From Ralstonia soli (GTDB taxonomy: Bacteria > Pseudomonadota > Gammaproteobacteria > Burkholderiales > Burkholderiaceae): DNA of 40,514 bases. The position numbers and the translations under genes were made by a program. The notes beneath the pieces are model-generated. The model did not search any database. It saw nothing but the letters and a program-made list of their open reading frames with translations, and was not told the DNA's origin. The DNA is taken from assembly GCF_023955655.1 (NCBI RefSeq), contig NZ_JAMXHT010000014.1, positions 1 to 40,514 of the forward strand, read 5' to 3'. Below are positions 15,977 to 23,954 of the stretch, in pieces (position 1 is the stretch's first letter; each line of letters begins with the position of its first letter).

Positions 15977-17713
15977 ATGCAGAATCCAAGAACAGGCATG
16001 CGGTGGATCGCCGCCGCAATCGTTTCACTCAGCCTCACGACTGTGGCCCCCGCCCAAGCCGCATCCGTGGCACCGGTTGCCGCAGAAAACGGCATGGTCG
16101 TCTCGGCCCAGCATCTCGCCACCATGGTCGGCGTGGATGTGCTCAAGCGCGGCGGCAATGCCGTGGATGCCGCAGTGGCCGTGGGCTACGCACTGGCCGT
16201 GGTCTATCCGGCAGCCGGCAACCTCGGCGGCGGCGGTTTCATGACCATCCAGCTGGCCGATGGCCGCAAGACCTTCCTCGACTTCCGTGAAGTCGCCCCG
16301 AAGGCCGCCACCGCCAACATGTACCTGGACAAGGACGGCAACGTCATCAAGGGTGCGTCCACCAAGGGCCATCTGGCCGTGGGCGTGCCGGGCACCGTGT
16401 CGGGCATGGAATACGCGCGCCAGAAGTACGGCACCATGCAACGCGCTGCACTGATCGCGCCGTCCATCGCGCTGGCCGAGAAGGGCTTCACCCTCGACCA
16501 GGGTGACGTCGACATGCTGCACACCTCCACCAAGGACTTCCAGGAAGACGCCGCTTCCGGCGCGATCTTCCTGAACAAGGGCCAGCCGTTCCAGGTGGGC
16601 GAGAAGCTGGTGCAGCGTGACTTGGCCAAGACGCTGCGCGAGATCAGCAACAAGGGCACCGACGGCTTCTACAAGGGCTGGGTCGGCGAAGCCATTGCTG
16701 CATCGAGCAAGGCGGGCGGCGGTCTGATCACGACTGCAGACCTGACGAGCTACAAGACGCGCGAACTGGCACCGGTCGAGTGCGATTACCGTGGCTACCA
16801 CGTGGTGTCCGCACCGCCCCCGAGCTCGGGCGGCGTGATCATCTGCGAAATGCTGAACATTCTGGAGGGCTATCCGCTCAAGGAACTGGGCTGGCACTCC
16901 GCGCAGGCCACGCACTACCAGATCGAAGCCATGCGCCACGCCTATGTGGACCGCAACAGCTACCTGGGCGACCCGGACTTCGTGAAGAACCCGCTGGACC
17001 GACTGCTGAGCAAGGACTACGCGGCCAAGATCCGTGCCGTGATCGACCCGAAGAAGGCCGGCGTGTCGAAGGACATCAAGCCGGGCGTCGAGCCGCATGA
17101 AGGCAGCAACACGACGCACTACTCGATTGCCGACAAGTACGGCAACGCGGTGTCCGTCACGTACACGCTCAACGACTGGTTTGGCGCCAAGGTCACGGCT
17201 GCCAAGACGGGCGTGATCCTGAACGACGAAATGGACGACTTCACCGCCAAGGTCGGCGTGCCGAACCTGTACGGTTTGGTGCAGGGGGAGGCCAACTCGA
17301 TCGCCCCGGGCAAGCGCCCGCTGTCGTCGATGAGCCCGACGATCGTCACCAAGGACGGCAAGCCCGTCATGGTGGTGGGCACGCCGGGTGGCAGCCGCAT
17401 CATCACGGCCGTCATGCTGACCATGATCAACGCCATCGACTACGGCATGAACGTGCAGGAATCGGTCGACATGCCGCGCTTCCACCAGCAATGGCTGCCG
17501 GACGTGACCAATGTCGAGCCGTATGCACTGTCGCCGGATACGCGCAAGGTGCTGACCGACATGGGCCACAACCTGGGTGCACCGCAACCGGCCAACCATC
17601 TGGCCGCGATCATCGTCGGGGCGCCGTCGCTGGGCGGCAAGCCGGTCGGCAACAACAAGTTCTATGGCGCGAATGATCCGCGCCGCAACACGGGGTTGGC
17701 TGCCGGTTATTGA
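15977..17713 (+). CDS. ggt: Gamma-glutamyltransferase (periplasmic, self-processing)
   Basis: A 578-residue Ntn-hydrolase that transfers or hydrolyses the gamma-glutamyl group of glutathione and related compounds. A Sec signal spans about residues 1-28 (ends AQA). The autoprocessing site is at SNTTHYS; Thr379 becomes the N-terminal nucleophile of the small subunit. Other conserved parts are LDFREVAP (Arg binding the glutamyl carboxylate, near 105), PLSSMSPT, TPGGSRIIT and the C-terminal ...GLAAGY. Length and all catalytic segments match E. coli GGT. A GGAAGGAAGAAAAGGAG stretch provides the ribosome-binding site before the ATG. It ends in a strong bidirectional terminator shared with the convergent dadA. 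Confidence 0.96.
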   Translation: MQNPRTGMRWIAAAIVSLSLTTVAPAQAASVAPVAAENGMVVSAQHLATMVGVDVLKRGGNAVDAAVAVGYALAVVYPAAGNLGGGGFMTIQLADGRKTFLDFREVAPKAATANMYLDKDGNVIKGASTKGHLAVGVPGTVSGMEYARQKYGTMQRAALIAPSIALAEKGFTLDQGDVDMLHTSTKDFQEDAASGAIFLNKGQPFQVGEKLVQRDLAKTLREISNKGTDGFYKGWVGEAIAASSKAGGGLITTADLTSYKTRELAPVECDYRGYHVVSAPPPSSGGVIICEMLNILEGYPLKELGWHSAQATHYQIEAMRHAYVDRNSYLGDPDFVKNPLDRLLSKDYAAKIRAVIDPKKAGVSKDIKPGVEPHEGSNTTHYSIADKYGNAVSVTYTLNDWFGAKVTAAKTGVILNDEMDDFTAKVGVPNLYGLVQGEANSIAPGKRPLSSMSPTIVTKDGKPVMVVGTPGGSRIITAVMLTMINAIDYGMNVQESVDMPRFHQQWLPDVTNVEPYALSPDTRKVLTDMGHNLGAPQPANHLAAIIVGAPSLGGKPVGNNKFYGANDPRRNTGLAAGY

Positions 17714-17726
17714 CCAGCGCCACACC

Positions 17727-17762
17727 AAAAAAAGCCCGCCGAAATTCTGGCGGGCTTTTTTT
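17727..17762. terminator. Bidirectional intrinsic terminator between ggt and dadA
   Basis: A perfect 14-bp inverted repeat: seven A plus GCCCGCC (17727-17740), loop GAAATTCT, then GGCGGGC plus seven T (17749-17762). The A- and T-runs make it work on both strands. It lies 13 bp after the ggt stop and 11 bp after the dadA stop. Confidence 0.95.
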
Positions 17763-17773
17763 CTTTGCGGTGA

Positions 17774-19027
17774 TCAGTGCAGCGGGCAGTCGCGGGCGAT
17801 GACGTTACCGATCATGGCTGCGGTGGCGCCGGACAGCGTCCACCCCAGGTGCCCGTGGCCCGTGTTGTAGAACACGCGCGCATGCCGCCCGCGGCCGACG
17901 CGCGGCATCATGTCGGGCATCATCGGGCGCAGGCCGGCCCAGGGCACCACGCGCGACGTGCCGATCGCAAAGTTGCGGCGCGTCCAGGCCACCAGCGGTT
18001 CGATCCGGTCCGCACGGATGTCACGGTTGTAGCCGTTGAACTCGGCGGTGCCGGCCACGCGGAAGCGGCCCGCGCCCAGGCGGCTCGTGACGATTTTGGC
18101 GCTCTCATCCAGCAGGCTGACCCACGGCGCGCCTTGCACGCTGGCCTCGTCGTCCAGGTGCACGGTGATCGAGTAGCCCTTGACCGGATACACGTTGATG
18201 CGGTCTCCCACCATCTGCGCGACATGCCGGCTGCCAACGCCCGCGCACACGACCAGCGCATCGGCGGAAAGATCCTGTACGACATTCGCGGCGCTGGTGG
18301 AGAGGCGATCGTCCAGCGTGGTCTGCAGCAGGAGGCGGACGCCGCGTTCGGTGGTTTGCACGTCGCGTACGTCCACGCCCTGCATGAAGCGCACGCCGCG
18401 CTTTTCACAGGCCTGCGCGAGGCCGCGCGTGAACTTATGGATGTCGCCGGTGGCGTCGGACTCCGTGAAGTAGCCGCCGTAGTAGTTGCCGCGCAGCGTG
18501 GGCTCGATGGCGGCGATCTCTTCGGGGCTCACGGCGTGGCGCTCCAGCCCGCCGGCAACCAGCAGCGCATTGGCCTTGCCCGCGGCCGTGAAGGTCGCCT
18601 TGTCGTGATAGACGTGCAGGATGCCGCGCCGCTGCAGGTCGAAATCGATCTGTTCGCGCTCGGCCATTGCAAACAGGTGCTGGCGCGCCTCGATGGCCAT
18701 GCGCGTGGTTTCGATGGTGTTGCGACGGTAGTGCGCGATGCCGGCCATGAACTCGCCGATCCACGAAACCTTGTGCCACGACGGCTTGGGATTGAGCAGC
18801 AGCGGCGCGTCCTTGCGCAGCATCCACTTGATGCCCTTGAGCAGCGTACCCGTGCTGTTCCAGACTTCGGCGTTGCTGGCGGAAAGCTGCCCGCCGTTGG
18901 CGAACGAGGTTTCCATGGCCGGGTACAGATGCCGGTCGAGCACCGTGACCTGATAGCCGAGTTGCGAGAGTGTGTAAGCGGTGGTGACGCCGGAGATGCC
19001 GGCGCCGACGATGACGATGTGCGTCAT
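17774..19027 (-). CDS. dadA: D-amino acid dehydrogenase (DadA-type FAD oxidoreductase), glycine-riboswitch controlled
   Basis: A 417-residue flavoprotein of the DAO family. The N-terminal Rossmann motif IVIVGAGISGVTTAYTL binds FAD; then come TSFANGGQLSASNAEVW (about 40-56), YGGYFTESDATGDIHKFT (about 180-197) and the C-terminal NTGHGHLGWTLS, all as in DadA small subunits. These enzymes oxidise D-amino acids to keto acids and ammonia at the membrane, passing electrons to the respiratory chain. No alanine racemase gene is adjacent. A tandem glycine riboswitch lies directly upstream (19076-19260), so the physiological substrate may be glycine or a related small amino acid; that is inference. AGGGA lies 5 nt before the ATG. 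Confidence 0.9.
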   Translation of the reverse strand: MTHIVIVGAGISGVTTAYTLSQLGYQVTVLDRHLYPAMETSFANGGQLSASNAEVWNSTGTLLKGIKWMLRKDAPLLLNPKPSWHKVSWIGEFMAGIAHYRRNTIETTRMAIEARQHLFAMAEREQIDFDLQRRGILHVYHDKATFTAAGKANALLVAGGLERHAVSPEEIAAIEPTLRGNYYGGYFTESDATGDIHKFTRGLAQACEKRGVRFMQGVDVRDVQTTERGVRLLLQTTLDDRLSTSAANVVQDLSADALVVCAGVGSRHVAQMVGDRINVYPVKGYSITVHLDDEASVQGAPWVSLLDESAKIVTSRLGAGRFRVAGTAEFNGYNRDIRADRIEPLVAWTRRNFAIGTSRVVPWAGLRPMMPDMMPRVGRGRHARVFYNTGHGHLGWTLSGATAAMIGNVIARDCPLH

Positions 19028-19075
19028 GGCGGTCCCTATGGAGTGGTGTCATGACCGGACGATCCGGCCGGCTCA

Positions 19076-19260
19076 CCCCATCTGTCTTGGGACCTGAGAG
19101 CTTGGGCACCCGCTGCGCTGGTGCCTTCCCCTTCGGTGGGCGTGCGTGATGCGCGCCTCTCTCCAGATTCGCAGTCGACGCCACAGTCCTTTTGCCTGAG
19201 AGTTTCCGGGGTGGTTGCTCCATCGGCGCCGGGCGGTCGTTTCAGCCCGGTCTCTCCTGC
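19076..19260 (-). ncRNA. Tandem glycine riboswitch (gcvT element, two aptamers)
   Basis: On the minus strand two similar aptamers lie in a row. The first (19260-19180) runs from GCAGGAGAGACC through GGAGCAACC and AAACTCTCAGGCAAAAGGAC. The second (19166-19076) runs from CTGGAGAGAGG through CACCGAAGGGG and AAGCTCTCAGGTCCCAAGAC. The paired GGAGAG...CTCTCAGG strands, the ACCGAAGG/GAGCAA joining segment and the A-rich GGAC end are the conserved core of the glycine riboswitch. The linker is about 13 nt, as usual for cooperative tandem forms. It ends about 50 nt before the dadA start. A GC-rich inverted repeat (CCGGCCGG...CCGG, about 19050-19072) in that gap could be the expression platform. Confidence 0.9.
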
Positions 19261-19735
19261 GGCGTGTTGCGGCTGTCGTTGGTGCGCCAGCCGCGCCTGC
19301 GTGCTGCCGGTGAGGGCAGCGGCAGGCAGTGTGTCACGGGTTGTGATGTTCGGCAAGCCGGGTAACCACGCGCTCGCCCTCGCTGGCGGCGGCGAGCCCT
19401 GCCAAGTCATCGCCGGAGCGCGCCGGGCTGCCTTCGCCAGCAACGTCTTCAGATCGTTGAAGACATGGCGCTGTGCGCCACGGTGTGGGCGAAGTGCATG
19501 ATGGGATACGCGCAGAAGAGGGCATTGATGACGATGTCTATCCCGTCACTTTAGTTGCCGTTGTGCTGATGGCCGTCGCGCCAGCCTGATGGCAATGCCG
19601 TTATTGGAGCGCTGTACAACGGCGTAACCGATTGGCCTGTACTTCGCGCAGATCAGGCGAGCTGTGTCTATCGCTGGGTGTCCTGCACGATACGCTGCAA
19701 GGCAGGTTTCACTCTCGCGTGTGCCGCGCCTGCCC
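19261..19735. other. Intergenic region between the riboswitch and the psiE-like gene
   Basis: A stretch of 475 bp with no convincing intact gene. It holds the candidate promoter for the riboswitch transcript. Around 19390-19467 the minus strand reads FNDLKTLLAKAARRAPAMTW, faintly like the end of IS630-type transposases, but it has no intact frame around it. The part near 19540-19700 is less GC-rich than its surroundings. Confidence 0.45.
19328..19356 (-). promoter_or_regulatory. Candidate promoter for the riboswitch-dadA transcript
   Basis: On the minus strand TTGCCG (19356-19351) and CACACT (19333-19328) are separated by exactly 17 bp, about 65 nt before the first aptamer. Both boxes match the sigma-70 consensus only partly. 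Confidence 0.3.
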
Positions 19736-20206
19736 ATGAAGACCCCGCACTTGCCGCCGCTCGTGGCCCGTCGCATTCGCCGCAGTTTCGACCGTTTCCT
19801 GAATGCCGCCGAACTCGCCGGCCTGGTCCTCATCGGGTTGGCCACTGCCTTTGCCATGGGGCAGGAGGCTTGGAAGGTGGTCCTCACCGGCGATGTCTCG
19901 CTGACCGATCTGCTGCTGATGTTCCTCTATCTGGAGGTGCTGGCCATGAACGTGCGGTACCTGCGCCAGGGGCATCTTCCGGTCCGGTTTCCGCTGTACA
20001 TCGCCATGGCATCGCTGGCGCGAGACCTGATCCTGCGCGGCGTCACCGACAGCCCCACGCACATGCTGATGACGACGGTCGGCATCGTCCTGCTGGCCGT
20101 CGGGGTGCTGGTGCTGCGTTTCGGCCAGCATCGCTATCCCATGTCCGACGATGAGGCAGACGAGCTGTCCGCCAGCGATTCTTCTGAAACGCCGCCGAAA
20201 ATATGA
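19736..20206 (+). CDS. PsiE-like membrane protein (phosphate-starvation-inducible family)
   Basis: A 156-residue inner-membrane protein with four predicted helices (about residues 25-45, 58-76, 88-108 and 112-132). The pattern LLLMFLYLEVLAMNVRYLRQGHLPVRFPLYIAMASLARDL falls across positions 60-100, where PsiE proteins have their conserved LE...YF/Y and IR/P segments. E. coli PsiE is of similar size and of unknown molecular role. The ATG at 19736 is preferred; a GTG at 19664 in the same frame would add 24 non-conserved residues. No strong ribosome-binding site is visible for either. I saw no Pho box upstream. Confidence 0.75.
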   Translation: MKTPHLPPLVARRIRRSFDRFLNAAELAGLVLIGLATAFAMGQEAWKVVLTGDVSLTDLLLMFLYLEVLAMNVRYLRQGHLPVRFPLYIAMASLARDLILRGVTDSPTHMLMTTVGIVLLAVGVLVLRFGQHRYPMSDDEADELSASDSSETPPKI

Positions 20207-20233
20207 TCCATAAACCGCAGAACTCGATCGAAA

Positions 20234-20272
20234 TACAGTTGGCAATCAGTTCAGAGTTCGCGTAAAACTGTA
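20234..20272. promoter_or_regulatory. Inverted repeat TACAGTT...AACTGTA upstream of the MocR gene
   Basis: Perfect 7-bp arms (20234-20240 and 20266-20272) are centred about 207 bp before the MocR start, with a 25-bp spacer. MocR-type regulators often bind paired sites near their own genes, so this is a candidate autoregulatory operator. There is no divergent target gene; psiE ends just upstream. Confidence 0.35.
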
Positions 20273-20459
20273 CTCTTCCATGCGGTTGTGATGTGTGCTC
20301 ATAACGGGCGGCACTGTGCCTTTACGCTTCCCACATCGAATACACATGTGGCCGATTCCACCCCCTTGAGGGTCGGACAGGCCGCCAAGGGAGCACAGTC
20401 GTGGGCCACATCAGACGGAGTACAGACGCGCGCGGCGGACAGCCACAGGGGAGCGCCCG

Positions 20460-21884
20460 ATGAAACTCTATGAAAAGTTCGCGGACGATCTCGAAAAGCT
20501 GATCCGGCAAGGGGTCTACCGGCATGGGGATCGCATTCCTTCCGTGCGCCAGGCCAGCCAGCAGCACCGCATCAGCATCACGACCGTGCTGCACGCCTAC
20601 CTGCTGCTGGAAAGCCGGGGCCTGCTGGTAAGCCGGCCGCAATCGGGCTACTTCGTGAACCTGCAGCGCGGCAGCGGCGAGCTGCCCATGCGCGAGCTGC
20701 AGCCGTCCAAGCCGATGGCGATTTCGTCGTCGGTGGACGTCAGCCGGCTGGTGCTCTCGACGTTGCGCTCGATCGGCTCGCACGACGCTGTGCCGCTGGG
20801 CTCGCCGTACCCGGACCCGGCGCTGTTTCCGTTCGAAAAGCTCAATCGCTACGCCTATACGGCTGGGCGCGAGAAGGGGCTCTGGGGTGTCACGGGTGCG
20901 CTGCCGCCCGGGCATCCGCGGCTCGTGCGCCAGATCGCCCGCCGCTACCTGGAAAACGGCCTGTCGGTCGACCCAAACGAGATCATCGTCACGGTGGGCG
21001 CGACTGAGGCCATCAACCTGTGCCTCCAGGCGGTTGCCAAGCCGGGTGATGTGATTGCGGTGGAGTCGCCCACGTTCTACGCCATGCTCCACGCTATCGA
21101 GCGGATGGGGATGAAGGCGATCGAGGTGGCAACGGATCCGGAGTACGGCATCGACATCGCGGCGCTGGCCGCGATCGTGAAGTCGCAGCCGATTGCAGCC
21201 TGCATGGTGATGCCCAACTTCCAGAACCCGCTGGGTTTCCAGATGCCCGATGAGCGCAAGCGCGAGCTGGTGGAATTTCTCACGCGGATGGACATTCCCG
21301 TGATTGAGAACGGCGTCTACAACGAGCTGTATTACGGCAACGCGCACCCGAGCAGCCTGAAGTCTTACGACAAGAAGGGGATCGTGCTGCATTGCTCGTC
21401 GTTCTCGAAAAGCCTGACCGCCGCGTACCGGATCGGCTGGGCGCTGCCAGGGCGTTATCGCGACCAGGTCGAGAAGCTCAAGTTTCTGAACACGCTCACC
21501 ACGCCGTCCATCCCGCAGCTGGCGATCGCCGAGTATCTGGAGCACGACGGCTACGAGCATCACCTGCGGCGCATTCGCAAGGCCTATGCGCAGCAGGCCA
21601 ACCTGATGCGGGCGATGGTCTCGCGTTTCTTTCCCGCGGGCACGCGCATGTCGAGCCCCGCGGGCGGATACGTGCTGTGGGTCGAGCTGCCGCCCAAGGT
21701 GGATGCGATGCGCCTGTATCAACTGGCGCTGGAGCGCGGCATCACCATCGGGCCTGGCTACATGTTCTCGATTTCCGATGCGTACCGGAACTACATCCGC
21801 CTCAACTACAGCAGCACATGGACGAACGAAATCGAGCAGGCGGTGATCACGGTCGGCAAGCTTGTCGCCCTGTGTGACCGATGA
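20460..21884 (+). CDS. MocR-type regulator (GntR winged helix fused to aminotransferase-like domain)
   Basis: A 474-residue protein. Residues 1-70 form a GntR winged helix (DLEKLIRQGVYRHGDRIPSV, then ISITTVLHAYLLLESRGLLV). Residues about 100-470 form a PLP fold-type I domain with GATEAINLCLQAV, VMPNFQNPLG and SSFSKSLTAAYRIGW. Lys317 in SFSK is the expected PLP-binding residue, so cofactor binding should be intact. MocR regulators control amino-acid, vitamin B6 or transport genes. GGGGAG lies 6 nt before the ATG. The target is not clear from the neighbours: a PsiE-like gene upstream and convergent moaD downstream. Confidence 0.92.
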   Translation: MKLYEKFADDLEKLIRQGVYRHGDRIPSVRQASQQHRISITTVLHAYLLLESRGLLVSRPQSGYFVNLQRGSGELPMRELQPSKPMAISSSVDVSRLVLSTLRSIGSHDAVPLGSPYPDPALFPFEKLNRYAYTAGREKGLWGVTGALPPGHPRLVRQIARRYLENGLSVDPNEIIVTVGATEAINLCLQAVAKPGDVIAVESPTFYAMLHAIERMGMKAIEVATDPEYGIDIAALAAIVKSQPIAACMVMPNFQNPLGFQMPDERKRELVEFLTRMDIPVIENGVYNELYYGNAHPSSLKSYDKKGIVLHCSSFSKSLTAAYRIGWALPGRYRDQVEKLKFLNTLTTPSIPQLAIAEYLEHDGYEHHLRRIRKAYAQQANLMRAMVSRFFPAGTRMSSPAGGYVLWVELPPKVDAMRLYQLALERGITIGPGYMFSISDAYRNYIRLNYSSTWTNEIEQAVITVGKLVALCDR

Positions 21885-21908
21885 ACGCCGCCACGTGCCG
21901 GCGGCGTG

Positions 21909-22166
21909 TCAGCCGCCGGTGACGGGCGGAAAGAACGCGACCTCGCAATCCTCGCGCACAACGAACGAGCCGTCGACGATTTCCTTATTGACGGCGGCCC
22001 GGACCGGCCTGCCGATGCGCAGCGCTTCGGCCGACTGCGCGTTTCTCGCGGCGAGGCTGGCGCGCAGCGCATCGACGGACAGCTCGGCGGCGTCGATGTC
22101 GATCGTTTCTTGCGCCGTGCCCAGATGCTCGCGGATGCTGGCGAAATACTTGATGGTGAGTTTCAT
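21909..22166 (-). CDS. moaD: MoaD, molybdopterin synthase small (sulfur carrier) subunit
   Basis: An 85-residue ubiquitin-like protein beginning MKLTIKYFASIREHLG and ending with the obligatory PVTGG, whose C-terminal Gly carries the thiocarboxylate used by molybdopterin synthase. The start at 22166 gives the canonical N-terminus. An ATG at 22178, overlapping the moaE stop as ATGA, would add MTAA and is equally possible. It follows moaE directly, as expected for partner subunits. Confidence 0.93.
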   Translation of the reverse strand: MKLTIKYFASIREHLGTAQETIDIDAAELSVDALRASLAARNAQSAEALRIGRPVRAAVNKEIVDGSFVVREDCEVAFFPPVTGG

Positions 22167-22174
22167 GGCCGCGG

Positions 22175-22729
22175 TCATCCCCACCGCTTCATGGCTTGTT
22201 CGTCGCCGGTCTTGGCTTCGACCCATTCCGATGCGCCGCTGCGCACGATTTCCTTTTTCCAGAACGGTGCATGCGTCTTGAGAAAATCCATCAGGAACTC
22301 GCAGGCATCGAAAGCGGACGCGCGATGCGGGGCCGCCACGGCAACCAGCACCACGGGGTTACCCAGCGCAATGCGGCCCACACGGTGGACGACCTTCACG
22401 GCTTCCACCTGCCATCGGGCGGCGGCTTCTTCGATCAGGCTCCAGAGCGTCTGCTCGGTCATGCCGGGGTAGTGTTCCAGCTCAAGCGCGACCACCTCGT
22501 CGAGGTCTCCGGACTCGCGCACGACGCCGACAAAGTTCACGACCGCACCGACTTTCGGGTTGCGCATGATCGGTTCGATTTCGGCTTGCACGTCGATCGG
22601 CTCGTATTGCAGGCGCACCTCGAAGCCGGCCGTGATGTTCAGCTTCCGGTCGATGAGCGGTGCCGTTGGATCGTCAGTGGCTTCGCCGTGTTCGGGGGCG
22701 GTGTCGGCCTGGTCTCGGGTAGGTGTCAT
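22175..22729 (-). CDS. moaE: MoaE, molybdopterin synthase catalytic subunit
   Basis: A 184-residue protein. The MoaE core spans about residues 40-180, with VGAVVNFVGVVRESG, LELEHYPGMTE, VVHRVGRIALGNPVVLVAVAAPHRASAF and the C-terminal PFWKKEI. These are the segments that form the active site with the MoaD tail and convert cPMP to molybdopterin. The first 35 residues are a charged, non-conserved extension. TGGAG lies 7 nt before the ATG. It lies 26 nt downstream of fdhD and directly before moaD, a molybdoenzyme maturation operon. Confidence 0.93.
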   Translation of the reverse strand: MTPTRDQADTAPEHGEATDDPTAPLIDRKLNITAGFEVRLQYEPIDVQAEIEPIMRNPKVGAVVNFVGVVRESGDLDEVVALELEHYPGMTEQTLWSLIEEAAARWQVEAVKVVHRVGRIALGNPVVLVAVAAPHRASAFDACEFLMDFLKTHAPFWKKEIVRSGASEWVEAKTGDEQAMKRWG

Positions 22730-22755
22730 CGCTATGCTCCATGAGCGTTGCCGCA

Positions 22756-23628
22756 TCAGTGGGAAACGCAGCACGCCATCTCGGGCGCCGGGGTGTGAGC
22801 CGGCGCTTCGGCGCTGGGCGAGGTGTACTCGACAAAGCCGCTTCCACGGCAAAAGCCGAGGAGCCGGATGCCGGCCTGCTGTGCAATCTGAATCGCAAGC
22901 GAGGTGGGAGCGGAGATGGTCGCGATCATGGGAATCTGCATGCGCGCGGCCTTGCGGACCAGTTCATAGCTGGCGCGGCTGGAGAGGAAGACGAACCCCG
23001 TGCGGGGGTCGATGCGCTTGCGGGCGAGCTGGCCGATCAGCTTGTCGAGTGCGTTGTGGCGGCCGACGTCTTCAAACACGTGGAGCACGGCGCCATCACG
23101 CGAGCACCATGCCGCGGCATGAATGCCGCCGGTCTGGAGCATCAGCACCTGATGCTCGGGCAGCTCGCGCGCGGCACGCTCCACCGCGTCGGCCGGAATA
23201 TCGTTTGCAATGCCTGCGTGCTCGAGGCGTGTTGGCTGCAGGTCCAGCAGCTCGATGCTTTCGATGCCGCAGACGCCGCAACCGGAGCGCCCGGCCAGCG
23301 CGCGGCGCTTGACCTTGAGTGTCATGAACGCCTGCTGCGAGACGGTGAGCTGTACCTCGGCACTGGTGGGCAGCAGCACGGTTTCGATGTCGAAGACATC
23401 CGAGGCGCGCTCGACGATGCCCTCGCTGAGCGCAAAGCCCAGCGCAAACGCTTCCAGGTCGATGGGGGTCGCCATCATCACGGCATGCGAGATGCCGTTG
23501 AAGACGAGCGCGACCGGCAGTTCTTCAACGACCTGATCGGTGGTCGATACGGGCGCACCGTTCCGATGACGGATTACCTCGCGCGGCACGCTGCCGGTGT
23601 GGTCGGAAGGCGTGAAGCATGGCTGCAT
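22756..23628 (-). CDS. fdhD: FdhD, sulfurtransferase for formate dehydrogenase maturation
   Basis: A 290-residue protein with the FdhD hallmarks: EELPVALVFNGISHAVMMATP near residue 35, EAFALGFALSEGIV near 60, the Cys117-Gly-Val-Cys120 pair in GRSGCGVCGIESI, FEDVGRHNALDKL, and SSRASYELVRKAA. FdhD passes sulfur from a cysteine desulfurase to the molybdenum cofactor of formate dehydrogenases. The C-terminus has an extra CCVSH end with two adjacent Cys. It leads the fdhD-moaE-moaD operon. Likely clients in the window are the two FdhF/YdeP-type enzymes, although that pairing is inference. The ATG at 23628 is preferred over an upstream extension with no conserved content. Confidence 0.93.
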   Translation of the reverse strand: MQPCFTPSDHTGSVPREVIRHRNGAPVSTTDQVVEELPVALVFNGISHAVMMATPIDLEAFALGFALSEGIVERASDVFDIETVLLPTSAEVQLTVSQQAFMTLKVKRRALAGRSGCGVCGIESIELLDLQPTRLEHAGIANDIPADAVERAARELPEHQVLMLQTGGIHAAAWCSRDGAVLHVFEDVGRHNALDKLIGQLARKRIDPRTGFVFLSSRASYELVRKAARMQIPMIATISAPTSLAIQIAQQAGIRLLGFCRGSGFVEYTSPSAEAPAHTPAPEMACCVSH

Positions 23629-23713
23629 GGCGTTTCTCTTGGCTGCGCATGGACCTCCAAGGTTAGGCAGGTTATCGCGCGGCCGTGAGGCACACATTCC
23701 CCGAGTTGGTCAG

Positions 23714-23866
23714 AGCACAGTTGCAGGGCGCGAGCGCCTGCGCGCGGCCATGCCAACGGCCATGTCAACCGCCCGATTGCGCATGAGCAGAGCACAGTTC
23801 ACGTCGGATTGCCCTCGCGTGTGCGCTTTTCATGCACACCTTGCAGAAGTTGCGCGAAGCACAGTT
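23714..23866. repeat. Three direct copies of AGCACAGTT upstream of the cytochrome bd genes
   Basis: Exact 9-mers at 23714-23722, 23791-23799 and 23858-23866, all in the same direction, lie in the 326-bp gene-free region between fdhD and cydA (23629-23954). Spacings are 77 and 67 bp. They could be binding sites for a regulator of the oxidase operon. The rest of the region shows no gene and no full FNR box (only a TTGAT half-site near 23883). Confidence 0.45.
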
Positions 23867-23954
23867 TGGGCGCGTCGAGAATTGATTGCGGGCGACATGG
23901 GCGCACGGTACCGTCACCCACAAATTATTGTTGGCACTCGGGGCCCTAGACATC

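Noticed and set aside
16025-17728. Long open frame opposite ggt
   Set aside because: It is an antisense shadow of a fully supported gene. High GC leaves few stops, and the translation is His/Arg/Val-rich without family motifs. The same applies to long frames opposite clpG (28595-31135) and the sulfatase (36723-39326), and to frames over the OFA transporter (404-1789 and 460-2133).
19036-19443. Minus-strand frame of about 135 codons upstream of dadA
   Set aside because: It runs through both glycine riboswitch aptamers; the conserved RNA core explains the sequence better, and the translation is low-complexity.
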